Source: Halichondria panicea (taxonomy: Eukaryota; Porifera; Demospongiae; Suberitida; Halichondriidae). From it: DNA of 64,000 nt. The translations under genes were made by a program, and so were the position numbers. The notes under the pieces were generated by a model. It was not told the DNA's origin. It saw only the letters and a program-made list of their open reading frames with translations, and made no database searches. Positions 9,990 through 21,100 of this stretch are shown here, one piece after another (position 1 is the stretch's first letter; every line of letters starts with the position of its first letter). The DNA lies in NCBI RefSeq assembly GCF_963675165.1, contig NC_087392.1, forward strand, positions 513,001 to 577,000, written 5' to 3'.

Positions 9990-11722
9990 TCAATGGAGCT
10001 TGGCCAACGGATCAGAAGGAGCAAGACAAGCAGGAGAGTACACCTTGATACTGCCATCCCAGGAACAATCTGCAACCTAAGCAAACAAGCACACACGCAG
10101 ATGAATGGATTGTGAGTGTGTGCTTGCCATGAATATACTTAGATCATTTTGTGTGGCCTAGTCATTCAATAGCTTACGAAACACTGCCACCCATGTCATC
10201 ATTCCTAAAGCAACAATAAAAAAATGTCTCATGCATGATGGAACCAGAAGGCAATGAGAACTTAGTTACATAATAACGATGTATACCTACGCACTGACTC
10301 TCTTACCTTGCCTTGCTCCAGAGCGCTCAAGTCCAGACCAAAAGTGAACTCCCTGTGATGACCTATAGTATCCAAAAGGGGAGTGGCAGGCCGCCCAACA
10401 TCCCAGACACGAACAGTGAAATCATAGGAGCACGATAACACAATGTTCCCACGGAAAGGATCACATTTGATGCGACGCACGGCTTGTGTATGACCCCCCA
10501 TGACAAGTACGGGGGAAGTGAGGTTCCGTATGTCCCACATTCGCACTGCAGTGTCAACACCTCCCGTAAACAAGACGTTAGGATCGTACTTGCTCCAATC
10601 ACATGACAGGAGCTCTCCAGAGTGGGCGTGGTATATGGTCGTGGGGTTGGGTTGACTCAGGTCCCATAGACAGATCTGCTCATCACCTGCACAGTGGTAG
10701 AGTATAAAATGACTGTTAGAGTAATGATTATATTATTTGTCGTCTGTTTCCAACACAACCGCTCCTCCAAACAATTGGTTGCCAGGCTACAGACAGAGAA
10801 TAACAAGCCAGCTGTCAACACACAAGTGATGCAGAGCACCTATTTAGGTGGGAGTCAACAAGACTAGGAGTTCAAATACAACTAATGAATATCATACAAA
10901 CAGCTTATACTGAATATCATCAGGATCATCCTGATATATCATTATTAGGTACTTGGCCTCAGGTGATGATAGTAAGAACAATGTACCAAGAGTGATGATG
11001 TTCACCTACCGGAGACAGAGGCAAATGTGCGGGGGAGGTGGGGGGCCCAGCTGGCAGAGTAGACGATCCCCTGGTGGTGGGTGAACACAGAGACACAGCT
11101 GCGGCTCTGAGGATCCCATACTCGCACACTGCCATCCCACGATGAGCTCAGGACCAGCTGTTCCTGACGAGTCACACTCCACTGAACACTGGATACCTAA
11201 CAAAATAATAATTTACCTGCCGTTAATCCCTTGAAATTCTATTCTATTTTGTACTAAGTAAAGTCACTAGGACTTCAAGAGAGTGATGTTCACCAGTCTC
11301 ATTGTTTACTTACCTCGGCTGTATGACCGGACAGTACAGCGACAGGATCACGGGATACCTTCTGATCAAAGACGAGTACACTAGCGTCCCCACCACCCAC
11401 AACTAGCACGTCCTCACTCAGCTCACTCCACGTCACATCAAATAGCCCGTCTTTCCACAGATAGCGACGAACTTCCACAAAACCACGGCCTTCTATCTTT
11501 TCATACAACACTAGACATCCGTTTCCTGGGGCCGGCCGGGGAGAGAAAGTGGGTGGACAGTGTCAGAGTGTACTGTATGAGTCTATGTATTGTCAATTCG
11601 TGTGACTCACCTGTGATACCATAGTTCTGTGCACCAGTGAAGGCGAGTCTGTGTGGAGAGTAGGGCGAGAAGAGAACCTGGTAGCCGTGTAAAGGAGCAG
11701 TAGGAATGCTGAGCAGTGCCAT
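9990..11722 (-). CDS. pex7: Peroxin-7, PTS2 import receptor (WD40 protein)
   Basis: Five exons (11722-11611, 11525-11314, 11196-11010, 10686-10307, 10076-9990) give 325 aa, close to the human length of 323. The protein is a WD40 propeller from end to end: HGYQVLFSPYSPHRLAF and AQNYGITG at the start, then DGLFDVTWSE, LSSSWDGSVRVWD, LFTGGVDTAVRMWDIRN, LSCSYDFTVRVWDV and the C-terminal VADCSWDGSIKVYSPACL. This order matches PEX7. The family captures matrix proteins carrying the N-terminal PTS2 signal in the cytosol and delivers them to the peroxisomal docking complex with PEX5L or PEX18/20-type co-receptors. It starts 131 bp from the divergent 240-aa gene. Nothing is missing or broken. Confidence 0.95.
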
Positions 11723-11853
11723 GAGACTTTACTAGTGAAAGTAGGGGAAAGGTCGTCTGTAGGAAGAAGTGTTTTTCTAGTGAAAGTAGAAACCTCCCAG
11801 CAGCCCCACCCACTATTGTGGTTTAATTGTGGTTTAGCTGGCTAGCTCCAAAC
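11723..11853. promoter_or_regulatory. 131-bp bidirectional promoter with duplicated motifs
   Basis: It lies between the divergent ATGs of PEX7 and the 240-aa gene. CTAGTGAAAGTAG occurs twice (11732-11744 and 11777-11789, 45 bp apart). TGTGGTTT, a Runx-type core, occurs twice 11 bp apart (11817-11824 and 11828-11835), close to the plus-strand start. Confidence 0.5.
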
Positions 11854-12320
11854 ATGAGTCGAGCTCATATGCTTTACGATGACCAGGCTCTGTCACAGGA
11901 GGGAGTGAGGGTTAGCAAATGGACGGGAGCATGGACTCCACAGGACCTTCAAAGGTGAGCCCTACAAAAACATTGATGGTGAGCTGAATATAAAACAAGA
12001 TATAATAATATGTACTGGTAAAAATGCATGTCAGGTACAGGTATGAATAATAGTCATAATAAAGTTTTGACAACAAAAAATTTCCCTAACACCAGTATAC
12101 ATAATTATAATCTTTGCGTTTCGGAGAACCCAACCATAATTTAGTTCCACTTCAATAACGTTACTTTCTAGAGTGTGTGTGATAGGATATTTCTGAACTG
12201 CAGTGGAGTTGGTGTGCTGATGGAAGGTGTCTACAAGAAAAGCATTCGTCATGTAATTCAAGACTCCTCTGGGAAGAAAGTGAGATCACTCTCAGCGTGT
12301 ATCATGTCCAGTGGATGAAT

Positions 12321-12372
<52 letters not shown>

Positions 12373-13359
12373 CAGGTTTGTTGTGTTCCACATTGAGTTC
12401 CTTCATGGCTGTCAGCGCAAGTTTGATTCTCAAGGCAAGGAGGTGGAGCCTAACTTCGGAGCCACACAGCTGGTCAGGACGGGATACCTTCAATCCACTT
12501 ACAGTGAGTAGGAAACCAGTGGGGAACCCTCAGGCCTTTAATATAAGGACATCTACAAAGTTTTAGCCATTATACAGAGGTGGCCTTTGTTTAATGTTTG
12601 TACACAAACTGTTTATTTGTAGCCGTGTATGCCTGCCCTTAAATACAAAATTTAGTAGTTGTCAAGAGTTAACATATGTAGCTACAAGAGTTACCATGTA
12701 GCTCCATCCATAACTCTCCCCCCCCCCCTCTAGAGACTGAGGCCAAGGGTACTCCGGACACATTGGATTACTCTACACTAGTTCAGAGGCTCCAGTCTCG
12801 TCCACTGACAGAGCTGGTGATCTCCTCACATGCCCAGACCCTGTGTTTCTGGGGGGAGGAGTCAGTGTACGACCATGTTGAACTGTTCTTTGGACAAAAA
12901 GTTCGACTAAAGACCAAAGGAGATTCACCATTCCTGGGTGAGAAGGCTATAGTTATTGTGGATGTTGTTGATGATATTATTATCGTTTATCCTATAATAA
13001 TACAGCTGCTTATTTTCCTGTCTGCTTGTTTGCTATATACTTATATTAGAGGGCAAACTAAAGGCTTCAATTTTGTGTTCAAGGTTTACCTTCTAGACCA
13101 TTTGCAATTCCTCTATATTCCCCAGAGTCATTGACGGGCCTAGACAGTGAGCAGAAGCAACGCTCGAGTAACTACACTGGTGGTGAGAAGGCAGGCCAGA
13201 GCTGGACAGACAGGGTCATGGGAGTTAAAGGGACGCAAGACACGCCCACTCAACTGCCACAGGACGCCAACGAGGGGGTGGATGATGATGAATGGGTATG
13301 TAGTGTTGTACAAATACATAGTAATGGTACTGTATTGTTCCCACATGCAGGATGACTGA
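11854..13359 (+). CDS. Uncharacterised 240-aa protein with acidic C-terminus
   Basis: Six exons (11854-11954, 12174-12279, 12371-12503, 12734-12937, 13126-13295, 13351-13359) join in consistent phases to 240 aa. The last exon is only three codons (Asp-Asp-stop). Residues 1-170 look globular, with alternating hydrophobic strands (KKYRFVVFHIEFLHGC, LTELVISSHAQTLCFWGEE) and a helix-like VYDHVELFFGQKVRLK. The C-terminal third is polar and ends in an acidic tail (VDDDEWDD). No signal peptide or membrane segment is seen. I do not recognise the family. Exon 2 uses the acceptor TCTAGAG rather than the AG two bases earlier, because only that choice keeps the frame open. Its 3' end faces CLPB with 142 bp between stop codons. 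Confidence 0.75.
12321..12370. repeat. CA dinucleotide tract abutting a splice acceptor
   Basis: About 24 CA units run directly into the acceptor of the exon starting at 12371. The arrangement is the same as in the PARP intron at 4594-4704. Confidence 0.9.
12565..12592. repeat. Short dispersed repeat, copy 1
   Basis: GCCATTATACAGAGGTGGCC followed by TTTGTT reappears almost unchanged in a CLPB intron at about 16373-16402. Both copies are intronic. Confidence 0.55.
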
Positions 13360-13483
13360 GTGGGCGGGCACTTCAATTCGGTTTCATATTTTCAAGTTAA
13401 TTAATAGAACACTCAGAACTATTTTATATACAAAACTAAATTGTATAATTAGTTGTACAACACAATCATGAATTTAATGAATT

Positions 13484-13489
13484 AATAAA
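13484..13489 (+). terminator. Probable polyadenylation signal of the 240-aa gene
   Basis: A canonical AATAAA lies 125 bp after the stop codon and only 13 bp before the CLPB stop on the other strand. Confidence 0.5.
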
Positions 13490-13500
13490 AAATGAACTAC

Positions 13501-13506
13501 TTTATT
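13501..13506 (-). terminator. Possible CLPB polyadenylation signal overlapping its stop codon
   Basis: On the minus strand AATAAA spans the TAA stop at 13504-13502. No other canonical signal was seen in the next ~100 bp, so the CLPB 3' UTR may be very short. Confidence 0.35.
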
Positions 13507-16500
13507 TTTTGTTAGTCAGTGAGTAAACTTGTAGCTTGATAGATGCTGGTCCTCCCTCCTCTCCATTGATGACCAGTGTCACATGACTGCTCCGTCCAAT
13601 CACACCCTCCTCGTAGGCAGCTGCCAACTTGTTTACCACACTCCGTTCCACCTGCACAGAAATAAAGAGGCTGGGCTAAATATCGGAGGACAATTTATGT
13701 TCTATATAGGGGTATAATGAGATATACAGATTGTAGAAACACGGACTGTACTAGTTAGTAATAAGCTCTCAAAGTGAAGAAGTTAAGTAAGTAATGGCAC
13801 TGAGCAGTTCTACACCTAACACTGTACAAGTACACTCTAAACATTTGAGAAGCCAGATTACCTCGTGCTGAATGGACCTTGCCCCATACTTGACATTGTA
13901 GCCATCAGCCAGTACGTCCAACACCTCCTTATCCCAGCTCAACTGAATGTCATGTCTCTGGAGGGCCTGAAAAGGTAAACACTGACTAAAAACACCGCAC
14001 AACACATGACTGCAAGGCAGAAATTGAATACACGAGTTATGGCAGCTGAAAGAGTCCCTACACCATAAACAATTGATTCATTGGAGGGGGGGGGTTGCAA
14101 TTGAATATCTTTCAACAGCCATAACTTTAGTATCATTGATCCAATTTAAAAAATTTTATGATTTTCTGAAAGCTTAGAAAGAAACCTTTCAAATGATGTG
14201 TTTCGATCCAAAATTTTGTTGGGGCCATAATTTGTCATTTTTCGGCCTTGGACCATGGGCTATTATCCATGGTGTGGCCAAATTGGGAAATAGTTTTATC
14301 GCTCAAATACAAACGTTGATGACACCATTTGAAAGGTCGCTTTCTAAGCTTTTGGAAAATCAAATAATCGTTGAAATTGAGTACACGGAATTCAAGTTAT
14401 GGCAGCTGAAAGAGTCCCCGAAACCGTTGATGAGAAGGGTGCAATTGAATACCTTGCAGCAGCCATAAATTGATCCAATTTTAGATTTTCTGAAAGCTTA
14501 CATGAAGAAAGAGACTTTTCAAATGATGTTTAATGCACACAAGCAGTGTACTGACAGTGTGTTGTAGTTAGCTCACCCTCTCCTGCCAAGTGCAGAGTTC
14601 CCTCTCCACCAGCTGATTGAGCTCAGAGCGAGAGAAGGGCAGAAAGTAGAGCATCTCTGTGATGCGACCCAAGAACTCGTCTCTCTTGAAGTGGAACTGA
14701 GCAGAGAGAAAAATGAATCTCAGCAATATGAATCTCAGTCATATTGATCATTAATAGTACGTAATAATTATTTCAAATCCTACAATTCAATATGAATGAA
14801 GATGACTATTCATGGGCCCATTTCCACAAATTCACACCTTTAGTATCGGCTCCACAACTTGCTCTTTGAACTCTCTAGATATCTCAATGTGACCCTCAGG
14901 CTCTGTACAGTGTCACGGTAACAAGTGTGCTCTCTTACACAAGCTGTGTCTTACCGTCCTCAGAGTGGCGATATTTCTTTGCTGCTTTGCTGGCCTCTTT
15001 TCGTAGTTGGAGGGCATGGCTTGCAATCTCGTCACTGGCAAGGTTAGAGGTCATCACAAAAATGGCGTCCTTGCAAGAAATGGTTTTCCCCTGACCATCT
15101 GTTAGACGACCCTGGAGTAATACAATCAGGAGGGGTGAAAGTTAGCTATATATATCAAAACAGGCTATTTCGGAAAAATCCCCAAGGCTATATCTATATA
15201 GCTCATGCTTTAAATCAAGCAATGTCCAACATCCACAGTTTATGAGTGAGGGTAACAGACCTCATCGAACAGCTGCAGGAGTACAGTGAGCACGTCAGGG
15301 TGAGCCTTGTCCACCTCATCAAACAACACCACTGCATCGGGGCAGTCGCTCAGCTGTGAGGTCAGCTGACCCCCCTGGTCATAACCAACGTAGCCAGGGG
15401 GAGCCCCTATTAGTTTGGCTACCTGCAAATAATATTATGCGCTTAATAATATAAGAGCAGTGGATATACACATTGTGAACATTACCTCGTGTTTTTCTTG
15501 GAATTCAGACATATCCAATCGAATGAATCGCTGTATACTTATAAGTTATCCACTATACATGTACATGTAGCTGCTAACCTTCTTCTTGTCTTTGTGTATG
15601 TACTTGGCAATCTGTTTGGCCAGTTCTGTCTTCCCTACAAGTGGCAGAATAGAAGATGGATGCTTTTCTTATCATGCGCCAGTAAACAAGTTAGAAAATG
15701 CACAATTCTAACTGATGAGCACTCACTGATTGCTACACTAACCCGTCGCTCACCAATTCCGGACGAACCGAGGAACAAAAAGACGAGCGGATGCTCATCG
15801 TCCCCCCAGCCATTCTCCCTCCTCCGTATGGCTGCAGCAGCTGCCGTGATGGGTCCCTCCTGTCCCACCATTGCCTCCCTCAATCTATCCTCCAGGGGGA
15901 ACTGTCTCCTTTCTTCTAGTCTTCTCCTGGCCTCCATCTCCTCTATCTGTGGGAGAACATCACCATGGTAGTTAGTGGTATAGGATCACATGATGTTGAT
16001 AAGAGACCCCAATTACAATTTCTAAAAAAGTTGAGATCAGTTTGCAATTGATGATAGTTACCATGACAGTGTGTTGTTGTAGCAGAGTTAGAATCTCCTG
16101 GTTGGTACAGTAGTCTGAAGGAGCGAGTCCTCTGTGGTTCTCAATGGTGGGGTCAGCCCCACTCTCCAGTAGACACTCGACCACCTCTCTATTGTCAATG
16201 ACAATGGCATAATGGAGGGCAGTGAAACCAGAGCAGCTGACATGGTGGTTGATGAGCGAGCAGAACTCACGGTCGCGAATGAGGGCAACTGCAAGACAAT
16301 AATATAGTTTGTAAGTAGGTACACATGGTATTCAGAAACGTTCTCAAGCAAAACAGGGGAACAAGGTTTTTTGGCCATTATACACAGAGGTAGCCTTTGT
16401 TGAGGGGTTGTTTTGGGACCTGGCCTTTATATTGCAGATGGCCTTTCTTTAGGGGTGGCCATTAAGAAGGGTTCACTGTAAGTTAATAGTCACCTCTGTC

Positions 16501-17125
16501 TGACCCCATTCCCAGCTGTTGAGCTACTCTCCTAGCAGTTGAGAAATCGTCTCTCATGTTCACGTCAGCACCTCTCTCCAGTAGCAGCTGTATCTCTTGC
16601 AGGTTGCCGTTGACGACAGCAGTGTGTAGGGGGGTCCATCCCAAGGGGTGTCTTGAATTTACGTCAGCTCCCGAGTTGAGTAGCTGAGTCACTTGAGACA
16701 CGTTGTCTTGCTTGACTGCCAACATTAGCTGTCTGTCCTTACCTGTAGTACAACATAATGAGGATATAATGTACAGTATATTTGTTTAGAGTAAGGCCTG
16801 GGGGAATTATTTATTTACTATGTTGGTCAGCTCCACAAAGAATCAATGCAGTGCCCAAAAGTGCTCCAACACGACTTAGCCTCCAGCTTTGAGACTGATG
16901 GTTTTCATGTCCATCTTTCTCCTCTGAATGTTTCACAGGTTTAAATGGTGGGTGGACATGTCTGATTCTTGGGGAGTTGATAGAGCGAGTGATATAATGC
17001 TGCCTGATGTGGTGATCTTGATCATCTAGCAAGGGTACAGGGACAGAGGTTTGGTGCAATCTCCTATACAACTGTGAAGAGCATTTCCGGCTCAGAACTC
17101 TAGAAATGCATAGAAATCTGGACAT
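13502..17125 (-). CDS. clpb: CLPB / SKD3 mitochondrial AAA+ disaggregase with ankyrin repeats
   Basis: Twelve exons (17125-16819, 16742-16494, 16288-16062, 15946-15754, 15634-15579, 15530-15486, 15422-15261, 15111-14955, 14902-14838, 14696-14577, 13966-13862, 13651-13502) encode 611 aa. The first ~100 residues are basic and Ser-rich with few acids ([17 protein letters not shown]), as expected for a mitochondrial presequence, with a hydrophobic stretch near aa 88-97. Ankyrin repeats follow ([38 protein letters not shown]). The AAA+ module has Walker A GSSGIGKT, pore loop [11 protein letters not shown] and Walker [16 protein letters not shown], then the ClpB-type C-terminal small domain ([31 protein letters not shown]). 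The animal family solubilises proteins of the mitochondrial intermembrane space. Intron 10 carries a foldback repeat. Confidence 0.95.
14036..14520. repeat. Foldback element copy 1 (subfamily A), in CLPB intron
   Basis: This is an inverted repeat with arms of about 150 bp (GCCATAACTTTAGT ... GATTTTCTGAAAGCTTAGAAAG and its reverse complement) around a core at 14252-14273 (ACCATGGGCTATTATCCATGGT). The phrase TTATGGCAGCTGAAAGAGTCCC occurs at both ends in the same orientation (about 14037 and 14398). A third partial arm follows at 14440-14520, so the locus looks like nested or tandem copies. It carries no coding capacity. Confidence 0.85.
16373..16475. repeat. Short dispersed repeat, copy 2, with internal repeats
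   Basis: It begins GCCATTATACACAGAGG and continues with several variants of GGCCTTT/GGTGGCC. It is related to the sequence at 12565 and lies in the CLPB intron between exons 2 and 3. Confidence 0.5.
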
Positions 17126-17273
17126 CTCAGATCAATGCCACGTGGGTGGGCTACAGATAGAACAATAAACAACTTGCCAAGAGTGCAAAGTGCATTAGGG
17201 TAGGAATTGGGAAGGGCGTGGCCAGACTATAGGGAGTGTACAGTATCTATTATACGTACATAGGTAATTAATT
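17126..17273. promoter_or_regulatory. 148-bp bidirectional promoter region with an E-box
   Basis: It separates the divergent ATGs of CLPB and NUDCD2. A CACGTG E-box sits at 17139-17144, close to the CLPB start. Confidence 0.5.
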
Positions 17274-17917
17274 ATGTCCAACTTCGATGAGAAGTCTGGT
17301 CTGGTGTACAGCAGCACTCCATGGGGGCAGTGGGCACAGACCATTGAAGAGGTGTTCATTGAAGTGAACGTGGCTGATGGCACCAGAGCCAAAGACATTG
17401 TGTGCACCATCCGCCCCAACTCTATTGATCTGACAGTACACAACCAGGGAATCAGCATAAAAGTCAGTAAGTGGCCACTGAGTTAGGTCTATAAATATGT
17501 CATGACGGCTTTTGTTGTTTTATATACCTGTAGGGGAGATGGTTCAAGACTGTTCTGGCCGATGAATGCATATGGACGTTAGGTAGGAAAACGTCGGGAA
17601 CAAAAATTTCATCAGCTCTAAATTTCTGTTAATTAACAGAAGACAATAAGATGGTTCGCATTCTGCTGGTCAAGTCTGACAGAACCCCTGCCAACTGCTG
17701 GATGTCTCTACTGGAGAATGAGTTCGAGTGTGACCCCTTTGTGTTCGATAAGATGGAGAAGAAAATGACACTGGAAAGATTTCAAAACGAGGTAAGGAAA
17801 ATGCATGCATGCAAGTGAGCTTTTTTACAATGCCTGCTTTCCCCTCAGAACCCAGGGTTTGACTTCAGTGGAGCTGAGATCACTGGAAACACATCTGGAG
17901 GGGGACCACAATGGTAG
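17274..17917 (+). CDS. nudcd2: NudC domain-containing protein 2 (CS-domain co-chaperone)
   Basis: Four exons (17274-17462, 17534-17582, 17640-17791, 17849-17917) encode 152 aa, near the vertebrate size of 157. The CS domain (p23/HSP20-like beta sandwich) spans about aa 15-105: TPWGQWAQTIEEVFIEVNV, GTRAKDIVCTIR, DECIWTLEDNKMVRILL. The C-terminal signature LTLERFQNENPGFDFSGAEI (here MTLERFQNE...) is typical of NUDCD2. The family works with HSP90 and stabilises LIS1 and other beta-propeller clients in the cytoplasm. It is tail-to-tail with KAT6, with 235 bp between stops, and shows no anomalies. Confidence 0.95.
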
Positions 17918-18152
17918 CCATGCCAGAACTTTACATTTTGATTTCATTTATGCCTTCTTTTGGATTGAATCACTATAATTATATTATATTGAATACTACT
18001 TACATGTGTTTCATTTTATACAACCTACACATGCATGCTTCAAATACTAAGTATTAGATTAATCATTATAATTATAAAATAACAATATAATAATTATACA
18101 TGATGACGACATGATATATACTATACTTGGTATCTAAGACAGTTCTCAGTTT

Positions 18153-21100
18153 TTAAGACGATGTTGTAAAGGGAGTTGCCCCAGTGTTAGGTGTTGTAGC
18201 AGGTGGGGGGACTTCCTCTGGCTGCGTTTGTGGATGCAGCAGATTCCTGGAGAGGCTCGTCAGATTTGGCAGACCAGTCGACACGGGCGGCCTTGGGAGG
18301 GGGAGGGTCCCCGGTGACACGGTTTGGGGAGGAGTGTTTGAGAAAGAACTGAGTTGTGGCATTCCAGGCGGCAGTGTTGTAGCTGTACTGAGCTGGTTCA
18401 ATGGTGGCCGCACTCTGTATGGAGAGAGTAACGGCGGGTAGATGCCAGAGAAAGATCTTTGAGCAGAGGAGAGATGCTGAGTTTGTGCTTGAAGGAGTTG
18501 CACACACTGGAGCATGGTGGCTGTAGAGATGGGGGGTCCAGTTTGTTGCTGGTGCTGCTGAATTTGGACCAAATGCTGCTGTATTTGTTGGTGGTAGGCG
18601 GCTGATAACTGGGTCAGCTGGGCGATTGTGAAAGATGAAGCATTCTGATTGGACACCAGTTCAGGAGTGGAGTTAAATCGAGGAATACTTGGTTCGCTAG
18701 CCAGAGTGGGAGCGGCCGCAGTTTGTGCGAGAAAGTGTGAAGAGGCCATGAGTGTATTTGCACTTGTGGACTTGACCAGACTCGATGTAGAGGGAGGCGG
18801 GGTAATTGGTGACAATGCTATGGCAACGGTGGGGGTTACGGTAGTGAGAACGGGCTGTGATCGAGGGATGCTAATGGAGAGAGTTAGACCTTCTTTATCG
18901 TCATCTTCGTCAGGTTGGGTATCTGTAAAGAAGTAGCAAGCATTGGTTAATCCCACAATATCAACAATACATGTACATTTACATAACTATACGAGCTAAG
19001 CTCAATCCACACACCATACAAGCATCGTTCTTAGTAGGCAAGCAAATTGACAGTACACACATGCACACTCACAACTATTCTCCTCAGAAGGTAACTCCTT
19101 AGCGTGCCCCTTCATGGTCTTAGACTGCCTCGCGGTCCTATCAGTTTCCATCGCAGACTCATCCTCAGAGTCGAACTCCTCAACGTCCGATGCCCCCCGC
19201 AGGAGATCCCCCATAGGGGTAGTGGTTATAGGGACCGTGTCCATTTTCTCAGTAGGGCCTCCGGACAATAATTGATGGCTATGTGAAGATTCAGAATCCG
19301 AAGAACTTGAAGAATTTGATTCCGAATCGGACGAGTCGCTGTCTGAATTCTCAGAGACCACATCGCGACGTCTCAGGCCACGAATTTGCCCAAAATTGCT
19401 GGTGGGCTGAAGTGAAGATGAGCGTTGAAACAGTCGAGGAGTTTCCTTGAACGTGGCCGTAGGTGAGAGTGATTTGACTTTGCCAATCTCCTCGAAAGTT
19501 GATGGAAGTCTCTCCACATCTTCACCGTGTGGTAAGCCGCCTTCAGCGCTCGAGGTTGACGTCATAAACTTGCTGCTCTTTCGTCGCAAAGACTCATAGT
19601 TGCTGATGCCTAAATTGAATAGCTTGCCTCTTTCGACATGAACAATGTTCTGTGATCGTGTGCGAGTGGAAACGGGATCAATGTAGTCCTCTGGCCTCCG
19701 CCCAGTAGCATCGAGATCAGGTGGTGGGAGGTCAAGGTCTTGCTGTGTCACATACTCTGAGCCAAACACCTGCAGTTGAGAAAACTAAGGAATTTTAATA
19801 ATGTGTATTCTGCACATGTACATACATAAACAACACTGCATAAGAGAGGTAAACAAATCTCTTGACATCATTATAAATACGTTTTATGCATAACTTTGTA
19901 CTGTACATATAAGTTAGATTGCTTACTCACTCGATTACCACCGCGTCTCTTCTTCTTGGATGACCACGTTTGTTTGCCTCTTCTCTTTCTCGTCGACCGT
20001 CTGAGTGGGGTGTCAGCATTCACCTCCCTCCTATGTCTAGTGCGAATCCGAGTGCCCTCAACGATGGTGGCAGCTGCCTTGTGTTGACCCTCAGTGGTCG
20101 TTGTGGTCCCTTTAGTGGGCCTGGGGTGTTCTCCCTCTATATTCACTTCTGACTCCTCCCCCGTATCGGTACCAGGCCTTGGGACATTGTGGACGAGGGG
20201 GGACCAGTGAAGGGCATCTGGGTCGAGAGAAATTCGGACTTTGTGTCTCACTTTGTCCATGTGTGCTTCAAGCATTGTCATGTCCTTCACAAAAACAACA
20301 CGTCCATCGTCTTTCAGTTTCAACATTCCGAGCATCTGGAGGGTGGAGGCAATGTCGTGAGGATCCATTCCTGTGTCTATGCTGATCTTGCGAATACTGA
20401 GTTTGCCGTTCCCATAGTTATACAGGTACTCCATAATGGTGCTCTTCCAGTAGCTATGGTAGCTAATTCGACCCAGATCCGATAGAGGTTTCTCTGGTGA
20501 TCCAGATTGGCCTTCAACACGAGAGAGCAGATAACTGAAATCAATTAAAAATCGACCGAAACCCTGGCGTTGGTACTGTGGCATTGTCATGATACACGAG
20601 ACGTTGTACTTCTGCTGACACGATTTTTCCTTTGAGAAGTATCCTACAAGATGGCAACCTTTGCGATCGTACTGCGTCATTGCATAAAACAAGAACGGTT
20701 CGACGTCGTAATAGAGAGTCTTGTGATCCAGGAACAGCTTGGCAAGCAGACACAGATTTTGACAATAAATCTTGCTAGTCATGCCATCGACTTCGAAAAT
20801 CGATATGTCCCCCTTTCGGTATATTTCGTTGGCTGGGGGATGGAACCAGTTGCACTTGGCCCGATGGCGTTTCAGGATGGACTGGCTCTTCATGTACTTG
20901 AGGCAGAACTCGCAGAGGTAGAGGATCGGCTGCATGGCGTACTCCTGGGGGTAGGGAGAAGAGTACCACGTCTTGATCTCAAATTTTCCAAACCTGCCGA
21001 GTGGGAAATGAGGGGAACGATCAATCGAAGCGTCAGAAATACAAATTGCAAACTTTCAGTACATACATATACGTGCTTCAAAATGCTCGGCTGAACTCCA

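Noticed and set aside
14193-14468. 91-codon plus-strand frame in the CLPB intron
   Set aside because: It lies entirely within the foldback repeat, crosses the palindrome centre and shows no known domain.
14036-14520. Protein-coding transposon
   Set aside because: No transposase or reverse transcriptase frame is present in any of the four foldback copies; they are non-autonomous at most.
18184-20485. Several plus-strand frames antisense to KAT6
   Set aside because: They are shadows of KAT6 exons with no splice or start support.
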